Positions 50,350 to 58,552 of a stretch of 64,000 nt of DNA are shown here, piece after piece (position 1 is the stretch's first letter; each line of letters opens with the position of its first letter). The notes below the pieces were generated by a model. It was not told the origin of the DNA, did no database searches, and worked only from the letters and a program-made list of their open reading frames with translations. Made by a program: the position numbers and the translations under genes. This DNA comes from Rubrivivax sp. (GTDB lineage Bacteria; Pseudomonadota; Gammaproteobacteria; Burkholderiales; Burkholderiaceae_C). Location of the stretch: contig JAHBZS010000011.1 in NCBI GenBank assembly GCA_019635285.1, positions 1 to 64,000 on the forward strand, in the 5' to 3' direction.

Positions 50350-51513
50350 ATGTCCTTTTCCAGCCCCGAGTTCTGGGTCGCGCTGCTGCAGATCATCGGC
50401 GTGAACATCGTGCTGTCGGGCGACAACGCGGTGGTCATCGCGCTGGCCGCGCGCAGCCTGCCGCCCGCGCAGCAGAAGAAGGCCGTCGCCTGGGGCAGCG
50501 GCGCCGCGGTGGTGATGCGCATCGTGCTGACCATCGTCGCGGTGGAGCTGCTGCGCCTGCCCTACCTGAAACTGGTGGGGGCCGCGCTGCTGCTGTGGAT
50601 CGCGCTGCAATTGCTGCTGCCCGAAGACGAAGCGCACGGCGAAGCGTCGGCCAGCGGCAGCCTGGCCTCGGCCATCAAGACCATCCTGGTGGCCGACTTG
50701 GTGATGAGTCTGGACAACGTCATCGCCGTCGCCGCGGCGGCCAAGGGCAGCCTGGCGCTGCTGGTCATCGGCCTGGCGATCTCGATTCCGCTGGTCGTGT
50801 TCGCCAGCACCTTGCTGCTCAACCTGATGGGCCGCTTCCCGGTGATCATCACCCTGGGCGCGGCGCTGCTCGGCTGGGTGGCGGGCGAGATGGCCATCAG
50901 CGATCCGGCGGTCAAGGACTGGATCGACGCCCACATGGCCTACCTGCACTTCGTGGCCCCGGCGCTGGGCGCTGCCGGCGTGGTGGCGCTGGGCAAGTTC
51001 CTGGCGGGCCGCGCCGAGGCCAAGGCGCTGGCCGAGGCGCAGGCCGAGACGCCCACCGCGCTGGCGCGGGGCGACGCCGGCGCGCGCCGCATCCTGCTGG
51101 CGGTCGACGGCTCGGAGCATTCGCGCAAGGCCATCGAGCAGGTGCTCGCGCTGAGCAAGGATGCGCGCGACCCGCGGGCGATGCAGATCCACCTGGCCAA
51201 CGTGCAACCGTCGCTGCCCGGCGACGTGTCCGGCTTCGTCTCGAAGGACTCGGTGCACGGCTTCCACCACGAGCATGCCGATGCCGCACTGAAAACGGCG
51301 CGCCAGATGCTGCAGCAGGCCGGCCTGGTCTTCAAGGAGCACGAGGCCGTCGGCCATGCCGGGCCGATGATCGCCGAGATGGCCAAGAAGGAAGGCTGCG
51401 ACCTGATCGTCATGGGCACGCGCGGGCTCGGGTCGAAGTCGGCCGCGCTGCTGGGCTCGGTGGCACAGAGCACGCTGGAGCACGCGACGGTGCCCGTGCT
51501 GCTGGTGAAGTAA
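50350..51513 (+). CDS. TerC-family membrane protein fused to a universal stress domain (copy 1)
   Basis: 387 residues. Residues 1-220 form a TerC (YjbE-type) module with about seven helices and the acidic motifs VLSGDNAVVIALA (near 18-30) and ADLVMSLDNVIAVAAAA (near 116). Residues 248-387 are a UspA domain (RRILLAVDGSEHSRKAIEQV) with the ATP-binding signature GTRG-x9-GS as GTRGLGSKSAALLGSVAQ. The fusion suggests a metal transporter with a nucleotide-sensing cytosolic domain. GAGGAG precedes the ATG. A second fusion of the same design lies at 52.5 kb. Confidence 0.93.
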   Translation: MSFSSPEFWVALLQIIGVNIVLSGDNAVVIALAARSLPPAQQKKAVAWGSGAAVVMRIVLTIVAVELLRLPYLKLVGAALLLWIALQLLLPEDEAHGEASASGSLASAIKTILVADLVMSLDNVIAVAAAAKGSLALLVIGLAISIPLVVFASTLLLNLMGRFPVIITLGAALLGWVAGEMAISDPAVKDWIDAHMAYLHFVAPALGAAGVVALGKFLAGRAEAKALAEAQAETPTALARGDAGARRILLAVDGSEHSRKAIEQVLALSKDARDPRAMQIHLANVQPSLPGDVSGFVSKDSVHGFHHEHADAALKTARQMLQQAGLVFKEHEAVGHAGPMIAEMAKKEGCDLIVMGTRGLGSKSAALLGSVAQSTLEHATVPVLLVK

Positions 51514-51539
51514 CCCGCCAACGAAGAGCAAGCCACGAA

Positions 51540-51563
51540 AAAGCCGGCCCGCGGGCCGGCTTT
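51540..51563. terminator. Bidirectional rho-independent terminator
   Basis: A 12-base perfect inverted repeat (AAAGCCGGCCCG with its complement), preceded by further A residues and ending in TTT, lies between the convergent terC-USP gene and the hypothetical gene at 51577. A-run on one side and T-run on the other allow use in both directions. Confidence 0.85.
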
Positions 51564-51576
51564 GCCGTTGGGCGCG

Positions 51577-52053
51577 TCAGTCCGACAGCGCCAGCGCGAT
51601 GCTCAGGCCGGAGGTGACAAAGGCCGGCACCAGCCAGCGGCGCGCCGCCTGACGCGCCGGCGACTCCTGGCCGGCACGGGCCTGCTCCAGACCCGCCTTG
51701 CGCGCATCGATGGCCAGCAGGCCGCTGCCTTCGTGCAGCTTCAAGCGCTGCACGATGACCTCCGGCGGCGCCTTGGCGACCATGGTCTCCACCGTGCCAC
51801 GCGGCGCCACCGACCACAGCGGCTGCAGTTCGGTGAACAGGTCGCGGGCCCAGCGCTGGCGGTACTGCTCGCGGCCGGCGTTGCTGACGAAGCGGCCGAC
51901 GTGGCGCGTGAGCTTCGGCGCACAAGCCACCAGGATCAGGCGACCGGCGGCCTGCGACTGCATCAAGGGCTGCAGCGCCAGACGCGCCGCCGCAGCGTCG
52001 TCGATGAACAAGGCAACGGTCTTCATGATCGGATTGTCCATGCTTCTGATCAT
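51577..52053 (-). CDS. Hypothetical protein, possibly universal-stress-like with C-terminal membrane helix
   Basis: 158 residues; not a family I can name with certainty. MKTVALFIDDAAAARLALQP, RLILVACAP and VETMVAKAPPEVIVQRLKLH resemble the strand-helix order of a degenerate USP/Rossmann fold, but the ATP-binding GxxG motif is missing. The C-terminal RWLVPAFVTSGLSIALAL could be a membrane helix. Start at 52053 has GGGGG upstream; ATG at 52026 is an alternative. It sits between two TerC-USP genes, on the opposite strand, which suggests a related role. Confidence 0.65.
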   Translation of the reverse strand: MIRSMDNPIMKTVALFIDDAAAARLALQPLMQSQAAGRLILVACAPKLTRHVGRFVSNAGREQYRQRWARDLFTELQPLWSVAPRGTVETMVAKAPPEVIVQRLKLHEGSGLLAIDARKAGLEQARAGQESPARQAARRWLVPAFVTSGLSIALALSD

Positions 52054-52136
52054 CGATGCACCCCCAAGACGGCGGCATGGCGATGCGTGGAACTACGCAC
52101 CTCCTGTTTTGAAGAGCTGTGGTCCAATCGGTTCCT

Positions 52137-52266
52137 GAAGGGGAGTAGCTCCTCCGTCCGGCCCGATCCATGAACGGGGCCGGCGCGGATCAGATGGCCG
52201 TCAATACGAAGCATCGCTTTCGGTCATCTGGGCGATAAACACTTACTCCAGCCGAGCAAGACCTTC
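52137..52266 (+). ncRNA. yybP-ykoY manganese riboswitch aptamer
   Basis: Conserved blocks in order: GGGGAGTAG at 52140-52148, CGTCAATAC at 52199-52207, and GAGCAAGACCTTCG at 52254-52267. GAAGG (52137-52141) pairs with CCTTC (52262-52266) to close helix P1. The layout and the downstream TerC gene match the Mn2+-sensing yybP-ykoY class, which turns on exporters such as mntP and alx/terC. Confidence 0.8.
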
Positions 52267-52497
52267 GTGCCAGCCGTTGCAGACGGCTCGTGAGTGGCGC
52301 CTACCGACGCCCTCGCGTGCCGTGTGCGGCGGGGTGTATGGATATGCACTTGACGCGCGAGGGATCCCATGGAGCCATAGCTCGACCAGCGGTTTGCTGC
52401 CCGCCTGCGGCAGTTCGCCTGCGGCCGCCTGCCGGTGTCCGCACGTACCCCCCTTCAAACAAGACCGATGCGCCCCGACGCGCGCGGCACGCACCCC
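52267..52497 (+). promoter_or_regulatory. Leader/expression platform between Mn riboswitch and terC
   Basis: Two hairpins directly follow the aptamer: AGCCGT/ACGGCT (52272-52288) and GGCG/CGCC (52297-52312). No T-run follows, so control may act on translation or Rho rather than intrinsic termination. No convincing gene in these 231 bases. Confidence 0.5.
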
Positions 52498-53694
52498 ATG
52501 GAACTGTTCACTACCCCTGAATTCTGGGTGGCCGTCGGCCAGATCATCCTCATCGACATCCTGCTCGGCGGCGACAACGCGGTGGTCATCGCGCTGGCCT
52601 GCCGCAAGCTGCCGCCCAAGCAGCGCACGCAGGGCATCCTGTGGGGCACGGCCGGCGCCATCGTGCTGCGCATCATCCTGATCTTCTTTGCGCTGACCCT
52701 GCTGGCGATCCCCTTCCTGAAGATCGTCGGCGCACTGCTGCTGGTGTGGATCGGCGTCAAGCTGCTGCTGCCCGAGCACGACGAGGGGCATGCCAACATC
52801 GAAGGCAGCGACAAGCTCTGGGGCGCGGTGAAGACGGTGATCATCGCCGACTTCGTGATGAGCCTGGACAACGTCATCGCCATCGCCGGCGCGGCCGAGG
52901 CCTCGGGCACCGGCCACAGCATGGCGCTGGTGATCTTCGGCGTGCTGGTCAGCATTCCGATCATCGTCTGGGGCAGCCAGCTGGTCATCAAGCTGATGGA
53001 CCGCTTCCCGGTGATCATCACGCTGGGCGGCATGCTGCTCGGCTGGATCGCCGGCACGATGGTCGTCACCGACCCGGCGCTGGTCAATCCGGAGGTGCTG
53101 CCCAGCCTGCCGAAGCTCGAGTCCAGCGACTTGGTGCGCTACGCGGCCGGTGCCGCCGGTGCACTGCTCGTGCTGGCCATCGGCAAGTGGCTCGCCGCGC
53201 GCCGCGCCTCATCCAAGGCCGCCGCATCATCCGCGCCGGCCACGGCCGCGGCGGCCTCCGGCGGCTTGCGGCGCGTGCTGCTGGCGGTGGACGGCTCCGA
53301 AGCGGCCAGCCGCGCGGTGCAGCAACTGCTGTCGATGCGCCGCGACCTGAACGACGCGGACACGCTGGAACTGCATCTGCTGCATGTGCAGCGGCCGGTC
53401 TCCGGCGATGTGTCGTCGTTCGTCGGCGGCAAGACCCTGGGCGAGTACTACCAGGAGCAGAGCGATGCCGCACTCGCCCCGGCGCGCAAGCTGCTGGACG
53501 CGGCCGGCGTGCAGTACCAGGCCCATGCCCGTGTCGGCAACCCCGGCCAGACGATCGCCAGGGAAGCGTCCCAGCGGGGCTGCGACCTGATCGTCATGGG
53601 CACGCGCGGCGGCGGCATGACGTCGGCGATGCTCGGCTCGGTGGCGCAGGACACCATCGGCCAGGCGCCCTCGCCGGTGATGCTGGTGCGTTGA
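52498..53694 (+). CDS. TerC-family membrane protein fused to a universal stress domain (copy 2)
   Basis: 398 residues with the same plan as the protein at 50.35 kb. The TerC module (1-230) carries ILLGGDNAVVIALAC near 18 and ADFVMSLDNVIAIAGAA near 118. An alanine/serine linker (240-257) leads to a UspA domain starting RRVLLAVDGSEAASRAVQQL and ending with the ATP signature GTRGGGMTSAMLGSVAQ. Expression is probably manganese-induced by the riboswitch in the 360-base leader. Start at 52498 fits TerC homologues; no strong ribosome site is seen, which is usual where a leader controls translation. Confidence 0.93.
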   Translation: MELFTTPEFWVAVGQIILIDILLGGDNAVVIALACRKLPPKQRTQGILWGTAGAIVLRIILIFFALTLLAIPFLKIVGALLLVWIGVKLLLPEHDEGHANIEGSDKLWGAVKTVIIADFVMSLDNVIAIAGAAEASGTGHSMALVIFGVLVSIPIIVWGSQLVIKLMDRFPVIITLGGMLLGWIAGTMVVTDPALVNPEVLPSLPKLESSDLVRYAAGAAGALLVLAIGKWLAARRASSKAAASSAPATAAAASGGLRRVLLAVDGSEAASRAVQQLLSMRRDLNDADTLELHLLHVQRPVSGDVSSFVGGKTLGEYYQEQSDAALAPARKLLDAAGVQYQAHARVGNPGQTIAREASQRGCDLIVMGTRGGGMTSAMLGSVAQDTIGQAPSPVMLVR

Positions 53695-53703
53695 CGCTGA
53701 TTC

Positions 53704-53731
53704 GGGTGCGGGCGGCAGCGCCGCCGCACCC
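53704..53731. terminator. Strong hairpin between convergent genes
   Basis: GGGTGCG and CGCACCC flank GCGGC/GCCGC with a bulged G and a three-base loop, ten bases after the terC-USP stop. No T-run. A likely transcription stop for both convergent genes. Confidence 0.45.
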
Positions 53732-53739
53732 GGCAGGCC

Positions 53740-54081
53740 TCAGAAGCCGCTGTCGCCGGCGTGCGCGGCGCTCCAGTCGAAGCGCGGCTGCAGCCGCGAC
53801 GGCGCCGCGCTCAACGTCTGCAGCACGCGGCGCTTGGCGCCGAGGATCGCATCGGCCAGGAAGTCGGCGTCGTAGGCCCGCAGCAGGTGCGGCTGCCGGT
53901 GCTGCAGATACTGGCGCAGGCGGTTGCGCTCGCAGGGGTCGGCGGCCAGTTGCTCGTAGGTGTCGTCGTCCCAGTGCCAACGCAGGCCCAGTGCATGGAA
54001 GGCGGCATTGAAGGCGCCGCATTCGATCTGGTTGGCGGTGGGCTCGCTGGAGGGCTGGATGGAGGGCTGGCTGGTGTGCAT
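53740..54081 (-). CDS. Conserved-looking hypothetical protein
   Basis: 113 residues, soluble; family not recognised. The core reads CGAFNAAFHALGLRWHWDDD, then CERNRLRQYLQHRQPHLLRA and YDADFLADAILGAKRR, which is compact and mostly helical and looks under selection. ATG 54081 has AAAGG 7 bases upstream; an earlier ATG at 54099 lacks one. The upstream 100 bases are unusually AT-rich for this window (around 54141-54175), a sign of a promoter. No function proposed. Confidence 0.65.
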   Translation of the reverse strand: MHTSQPSIQPSSEPTANQIECGAFNAAFHALGLRWHWDDDTYEQLAADPCERNRLRQYLQHRQPHLLRAYDADFLADAILGAKRRVLQTLSAAPSRLQPRFDWSAAHAGDSGF

Positions 54082-54186
54082 GGTGGGCCTTTCTTGCATC
54101 GCCGATCACGGCGCGATGCACGCATGCTAGGCAGCCTCATCGATAAATAAAAATCAAACTAAATGATCATCTTCATCTACAAGACG

Positions 54187-55119
54187 TTATGAATTGACCG
54201 GGAGTTCCGGCAGCGCCTGCGGGATCAGTCCGGCGCCCTCGACCAGCAAAAAATCCTTGAAGGCCTGCGCCACCGGCGGCAGGTGTTTGCCGCGCCGATG
54301 CACCACGTACCACTGCTGCAACAGCGGAAAGCCCTGCACGTCCAGCATCCGCAGGTTGCCGGCCTGCAGCTCGTGGCCGACGGTGTGCGCCGACAGGAAG
54401 CTCAGGCCGAAGCCGGCGATGACCGCCTGCTTGATGGTCTCGGTGCTGCGGATCTCCATCGCCGGCTTCAGCGCCTCGATCGCTTCCCCGAAGCCGTCGC
54501 GCATGGCCTTCCAGGTGTCCGAGCTGGTCTCGCGCACAATGAACTGGTGGTGCGTCAGCTCGGCCAGCGTCAGGCCGCGGCGACCGACCAGCGGGTGCGA
54601 AGGCGGCGCGACGATGACATAGGGGTGCGGCGCGAAGGCGCGGTTCTCGGTGTCCAGCTCGGTCGGCGGGCGCGTCAGCACGGCCAGGTCGGTCAGGTTG
54701 TCGGCCAGCCGCGCGATCAGTTCCTCGCGGTTGTGCACCGTGAAGTTCAAGGTGACGCCGCTGTGGCGCCCGATGAACTCGATCAGCAGCCGTGGGAAGA
54801 AATAGTCGCCGGCGCTGATCACGGCCACGTCGAGCCGCCCGCCGCTGACGCCACGGCACTGCGCCATGGCGCTGGCCGCCTGCTCGAACTGGTCGATGAT
54901 GGTGCGGCTGATCTGCAGCAGCTGCGCCCCGGCCGCGGTGAGGTAGACCTTCTTGCCGAACTGCTCGAACAGCACGTTGCCGGCATGCTCTTCCAGCCGC
55001 GCGATCTGCGTGGACACCGCGGGCTGGGTCAGGTGCAGTTCCTCGGCGGCGCGCGAATAGCTCAGGTGGCGCGCCACCGCCTCGAAGACCTTGAGTTGTC
55101 TGAAGGTCGCGTGTCGCAA
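54187..55119 (-). CDS. LysR-family regulator (CbbR-like)
   Basis: 310-residue LysR protein. The winged helix ATFRQLKVFEAVARHLSYSR-AAEELHLTQPAVSTQIARLE is close to that of CbbR/CysB-like regulators, and the effector domain follows. The start is TTG (no ATG nearby in frame). No cbb or sulfur genes are next to it, so target is unknown. A TTGAC-N4-GTCAA palindrome lies 69-82 bases upstream of the start, with a possible -10 (minus strand GATAGT, 55159-55164), which would put it under the Crp/Fnr regulator of the oxalate locus. Confidence 0.9.
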   Translation of the reverse strand: MRHATFRQLKVFEAVARHLSYSRAAEELHLTQPAVSTQIARLEEHAGNVLFEQFGKKVYLTAAGAQLLQISRTIIDQFEQAASAMAQCRGVSGGRLDVAVISAGDYFFPRLLIEFIGRHSGVTLNFTVHNREELIARLADNLTDLAVLTRPPTELDTENRAFAPHPYVIVAPPSHPLVGRRGLTLAELTHHQFIVRETSSDTWKAMRDGFGEAIEALKPAMEIRSTETIKQAVIAGFGLSFLSAHTVGHELQAGNLRMLDVQGFPLLQQWYVVHRRGKHLPPVAQAFKDFLLVEGAGLIPQALPELPVNS

Positions 55120-55187
55120 CGTGCCACCCGTCCGCCGGCCCGCGCCGGCGCAGCGCGCACTATCGGTGCCGGCCCGCGCGCGAGCCG

Positions 55188-55201
55188 TTGACTGCCGTCA
55201 A
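55188..55201. promoter_or_regulatory. Candidate Crp/Fnr operator upstream of the LysR gene
   Basis: TTGACTGCCGTCAA, the third copy in the window of the TTGAC-N4-GTCAA motif. It is in the 93-base gap between the histone-deacetylase-like gene and the LysR gene. Relative to a possible -10 box at 55159-55164 (minus strand) its centre would be about 42 bases before the transcription start. Confidence 0.5.
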
Positions 55202-55212
55202 GTTACGCGAAG

Positions 55213-56145
55213 TCAGTCGCCGCGCAGCGCGCGCACATGGGCGACGCTGCCGCTGGCCAGCCCTTCCAGGCTGTAACCGCCCTCGAGCACCGAGACCACG
55301 CGGCCGCCGGTGCTGGGCGCCGTGGCCTCCATCAGCTCGCGCGTCACCCAGGCGAAGTCCTCGTCTTCGAAGTCCAGGCCGCCCAGGGGGTCCTTGCGGT
55401 GGGCGTCGAAGCCGGCCGAGATGATCAGCAGCTCGGGCGCAAAGCGGCGCAGCGCCGGCAGCAGTTCCTCGGTCACGCGCTCGCGGAAGACGTGCGAGCC
55501 ACTGCCACGGGGCAGCGGGATGTTGACGATGTTGCCGGCCACGCCGCGCTCCTGGCGCGCGCCGGTGCCCGGATAGAACGGCGCCTGGTGGCTGGAGCCA
55601 TAGAACAGGTCGGGGTGCTCGTAGAAGGAGTTCTGCGTGCCATTGCCGTGGTGCACGTCGAAATCGACCACGGCAACACGCTGCAGGCCGTGCGCACGCT
55701 GGGCGTGCACGGCGGCGATCGCCACCTGGTTGAAGATGCAGAAGCCCATCGCCTGGTCGGCCTCGGCATGGTGGCCGCAGGGGCGCGTGGCGCAGAAGAC
55801 GTTGGTGGCCCGCCCCTCGACGACATCGTCCACGCCGGCGCAGGCGGCACCGACGCAGCGCATCACCGCCTGCCAGCTGCCGGGGGACATGACCGTGTCG
55901 CCGCCGTCCAGCGCCTGGTAGCCGTCCTCGGGGCGTTGCGATTGCACCCATTCCAGGTAGCCCGGGGTGTGGATCAGCAGCACCTGCTCGGCCGTGCCCA
56001 GCGGCGCGTCGCGCCACTGCACGCCGTCGATGCGTGCGGCCTGCAGGGCGTCGACCACGGCCTTCAGCCGCGCCGGCGATTCCGGATGTCCGGGACCGGG
56101 CACGTGCTGCAGGCAGTCGGCGTGGGTGTAGATCAGCGTGCTCAT
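55213..56145 (-). CDS. Histone-deacetylase-family zinc amidohydrolase
   Basis: 310-residue arginase/deacetylase-fold enzyme of the class II-like bacterial group (acetylpolyamine amidohydrolase/HDAH). Zinc and catalytic residues are visible: RPCGHHAEADQAMGFCIFN (tandem His) and VVDFDVHHGNGTQ (Asp and His ligands), plus SAGFDAHRKDPLGG with the second Asp. It probably removes acyl groups from small molecules or protein lysines. Convergence with no obvious pathway neighbours; 28 bases after corA in the same direction. Confidence 0.93.
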   Translation of the reverse strand: MSTLIYTHADCLQHVPGPGHPESPARLKAVVDALQAARIDGVQWRDAPLGTAEQVLLIHTPGYLEWVQSQRPEDGYQALDGGDTVMSPGSWQAVMRCVGAACAGVDDVVEGRATNVFCATRPCGHHAEADQAMGFCIFNQVAIAAVHAQRAHGLQRVAVVDFDVHHGNGTQNSFYEHPDLFYGSSHQAPFYPGTGARQERGVAGNIVNIPLPRGSGSHVFRERVTEELLPALRRFAPELLIISAGFDAHRKDPLGGLDFEDEDFAWVTRELMEATAPSTGGRVVSVLEGGYSLEGLASGSVAHVRALRGD

Positions 56146-56173
56146 GCGTCTGCGGTGGTGGTGGGGTTGTCGA

Positions 56174-57148
56174 TCAACGCAGCCAGCCCTTGCGCCGGAA
56201 GTAGAGGAAAGGCGCCGCCACCGAGGCGACCATCAGCCCCAGCGCGAAGGGATAGCCATAGCTCCAGTCCACCTCGGGCATGAAACGGAAGTTCATGCCA
56301 TAGATGCTGGCGATCAGCGTCGGCGGCAGCAGCGCGACGCTGGCCACCGAGAAGATCTTGATGATCTTGTTCTGGTTGATGTTGATGAAGCCGACGGTGG
56401 CGTTCATCAGGAAGTTGATCTTGTCGAACAGGAAGGTGGTGTGGCTGTCCAGCGAGTCGATGTCGCGCAGGATCTGCCGCGCCTCCTCGAACTGCTCGGC
56501 ATTGAGCAGGCGGCTGCGCATCATGAAGCTGACCGCGCGGCGCGTGTCCATCACGTTGCGGCGGATGCGGCCGTTCAGGTCTTCCTCTTTCGCGATGGCC
56601 GACAGCGCCTCGCTGGCCGCCTGGTCGTTGACGCTCTGCTTGAGCACGCTGGCACTGACCAGTTCGAGGCTGTCGTAGATGCCTTCCAGCGCGTCGGCGG
56701 AGTATTCGGCGTCGGCGTCGTACAGCTTCAGCAGCACGTCCTTGGCGTCCTCGATCAGCGACGGGATGCGCCGCGCGCGCAGGCGCAGCAGGCGGAACAC
56801 CGGCAGATCCTCGGGATGCACCGAGAACAGCATGTTGCGCCACAGGATGAAGGCCACGCGCACGTTGCGCGGCGTGACGTCGTCGTCGATGAGGAAGTCC
56901 GAACGGATGTGCAGCTCGCCGTTGTCCTCTTCGTAGAAGCGTGCCGATTCCTCCAGGTCGTCGTCGACGATGTCTTCGGGGATGGCCAGGCCGAACTTCT
57001 CGCGCACCCAAGCCTTCTCTTCGGGGGTCGGCGCTTCCATGTCGATCCACACCGGCGCGGTGCGGCCGGGGATCTCCAGACGGTGCTTTTCTTCCTGGAA
57101 CAGGCGGCCGCTCAGGCGGCCGTTTTCCAGCGTGAACACATTCAGCAT
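56174..57148 (-). CDS. corA: Magnesium/cobalt transporter CorA
   Basis: 324-residue CorA pentameric channel. A long cytosolic alpha/beta and helical funnel domain is followed by two C-terminal membrane helices. The selectivity signature YGMNF is near residue 280, just after the first helix, and the C-terminal basic tail (FRRKGWLR) is present. Family length is normal. Transcribed away from hpf, with a 358-base intergenic region containing a TGTGATTATCACA dyad. Confidence 0.95.
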   Translation of the reverse strand: MLNVFTLENGRLSGRLFQEEKHRLEIPGRTAPVWIDMEAPTPEEKAWVREKFGLAIPEDIVDDDLEESARFYEEDNGELHIRSDFLIDDDVTPRNVRVAFILWRNMLFSVHPEDLPVFRLLRLRARRIPSLIEDAKDVLLKLYDADAEYSADALEGIYDSLELVSASVLKQSVNDQAASEALSAIAKEEDLNGRIRRNVMDTRRAVSFMMRSRLLNAEQFEEARQILRDIDSLDSHTTFLFDKINFLMNATVGFININQNKIIKIFSVASVALLPPTLIASIYGMNFRFMPEVDWSYGYPFALGLMVASVAAPFLYFRRKGWLR

Positions 57149-57506
57149 CGACGACTCCGGCGCGCTGGGTCGTGGGCCTCGGCTGCGCCATGGGAACTGC
57201 GGGGAAGGTCGGCGGGCACCGTCTCACCCCGCACGCCAGGCGCCCCTGTGGCATAGGGCACCTGACTGCCGGAGTGGACGGTCACCGAGGGTGACTCTGG
57301 TCCAAGAAGGCCTCTGAAACGATTGCGTGATGTGATTATCACACCGCCGCCAACGGCATCGTGCGGGCCTGCGGCAGACGCCTTGCCACCGCCGCGATTC
57401 GGTAGCACACTGGCCGCGACACCCGGGCCCACGCGTGCCCCACCCCTCTGCCTCATCGACCGAATTTCCCCCCGACCTTCCCACCACCCCTGCAAAGGAG
57501 GCCTTG
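57149..57506. other. corA-hpf divergent intergenic region
   Basis: 358 bases with promoters for both directions. The only clear element is the 13-base dyad at 57331-57343. A run of pyrimidine-rich sequence and AAAGGAGG (57495-57502) precedes hpf. I see no gene. Confidence 0.5.
57331..57343. promoter_or_regulatory. 13-base palindrome TGTGATTATCACA
   Basis: Perfect dyad TGTGAT-T-ATCACA in the AT-richer centre of the corA-hpf intergenic region. It resembles short Crp/GntR-type half-sites (TGTGA...TCACA) but with a 3-base rather than 6-base gap. Candidate operator. Confidence 0.4.
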
Positions 57507-57848
57507 ATGAACCTGACGATCAGCGGACATCATCTTGAAGTCACGCCTGCGTTGCGAGAGTATGTGCTTACAAAGCTGGAACGCGTGACACGGCATTTCG
57601 ATCAGGTCGTCGATGTCAATGTCCTGCTGACGGTGGAAAAGCAGAAGGAAAAGGAACGAAGGCAGCGTTGCGAGGTCACGCTGCACGTCAAGGGCCGCGA
57701 CATCTTCGTCGAGCAGGCCCATGAGGATCTGTACGCCGCGATCGACCAGTTGATGGACAAGCTGGATCGCCAGGTCGTGCGTCACAAGGACCGCACGCAG
57801 GAGCACCATCACACCAGCCCCAAGCGTCTGGACGTGGGCGCGGCCTGA
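57507..57848 (+). CDS. hpf: Ribosome hibernation-promoting factor
   Basis: 113-residue short HPF/YfiA-type protein: [36 protein letters not shown] and [18 protein letters not shown] are the family blocks. It binds the 30S subunit A/P sites in stationary phase and promotes 100S dimers. AAAGGAGG lies before the ATG. It is first of hpf-ptsN-hprK; rpoN, which precedes hpf in most Proteobacteria, is absent here and corA takes its place. Confidence 0.96.
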   Translation: MNLTISGHHLEVTPALREYVLTKLERVTRHFDQVVDVNVLLTVEKQKEKERRQRCEVTLHVKGRDIFVEQAHEDLYAAIDQLMDKLDRQVVRHKDRTQEHHHTSPKRLDVGAA

Positions 57849-57961
57849 CAGCCGCATGCCGCGCCCGGCGATGCGGGCACGTCGAGGGTTCCGGCCACGA
57901 CCGTTGCTGCAAGGCAGCAGCATGTGGCCTATCCCTCGACTCCGGGGCCTCGCGGTCAGCG

Positions 57962-57985
57962 AGAAAGCGGCCCGCTTTCTATAAT
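57962..57985 (+). promoter_or_regulatory. Inverted repeat overlapping a TATAAT box before ptsN
   Basis: AGAAAGCGG and CCGCTTTCT form a perfect dyad (57962-57980), and TATAAT occupies 57980-57985. It could be the terminator of hpf (stem then short T-run) or an operator placed over the ptsN promoter's -10. No good -35 was found. Confidence 0.4.
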
Positions 57986-58050
57986 TCATAGTTCTGCAAC
58001 ATGGCCGAGCTAGCCGCCGAACCCTTGACGCATCGGCCCGGCACATCGAC

Positions 58051-58521
58051 ATGAACCGTCTCGCCGCCATCTTGCCGCCCAGCAACGTGCTGGTCGACGT
58101 GGACGCCACCAGCAAGAAGCGTGTCTTCGAGCAAGCGGGGTTGCTGTTCGAAAACCAGCATGCCATCGCCCGCGGCACGGTCACCGACAACCTGTTCGCC
58201 CGCGAACGCCTCGGCTCCACCGGCCTGGGCCATGGCGTGGCCATCCCGCACGGTCGCATCAAGGGGCTGAAGAACCCGCTGGCCGCGGTGCTGCGCACAC
58301 GCGCGCCGATCGGCTTCGATTCGCCGGACGACGAGCCGGTGAGCCTGCTGATCTTCCTGCTGGTGCCCGAGGCCGCGACGCAGCGGCACCTGGAGATCCT
58401 GTCGGAGATCGCCGAGATGCTGTCCGACCGCGATCTGCGTGACCGCCTGATGGCCGAACCCGATGCCGCCGCGGTGCACCAGCTGATCGCCGATTGGCAG
58501 GCGCAGAAGTCGGCCGCCTGA
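58051..58521 (+). CDS. ptsN: Nitrogen-regulatory PTS IIA protein
   Basis: 156-residue EIIA-Ntr. The phosphorylatable histidine is H67 in [12 protein letters not shown]. Receives phosphate from the PtsP/NPr chain and controls nitrogen, potassium and stress functions by protein contact. Lies between hpf and hprK as in other Betaproteobacteria, 202 bases after hpf with a possible promoter of its own. Confidence 0.95.
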   Translation: MNRLAAILPPSNVLVDVDATSKKRVFEQAGLLFENQHAIARGTVTDNLFARERLGSTGLGHGVAIPHGRIKGLKNPLAAVLRTRAPIGFDSPDDEPVSLLIFLLVPEAATQRHLEILSEIAEMLSDRDLRDRLMAEPDAAAVHQLIADWQAQKSAA

Positions 58522-58552
58522 AGCCACGACAGGCCCGGCCCCGGCGCTGTCG

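Noticed and set aside
57181-57300. Sigma-54 promoter before hpf or corA
   Set aside because: GGCAT...GCAC-like text occurs but spacing and the GC/GG doublets do not fit the -24/-12 consensus.
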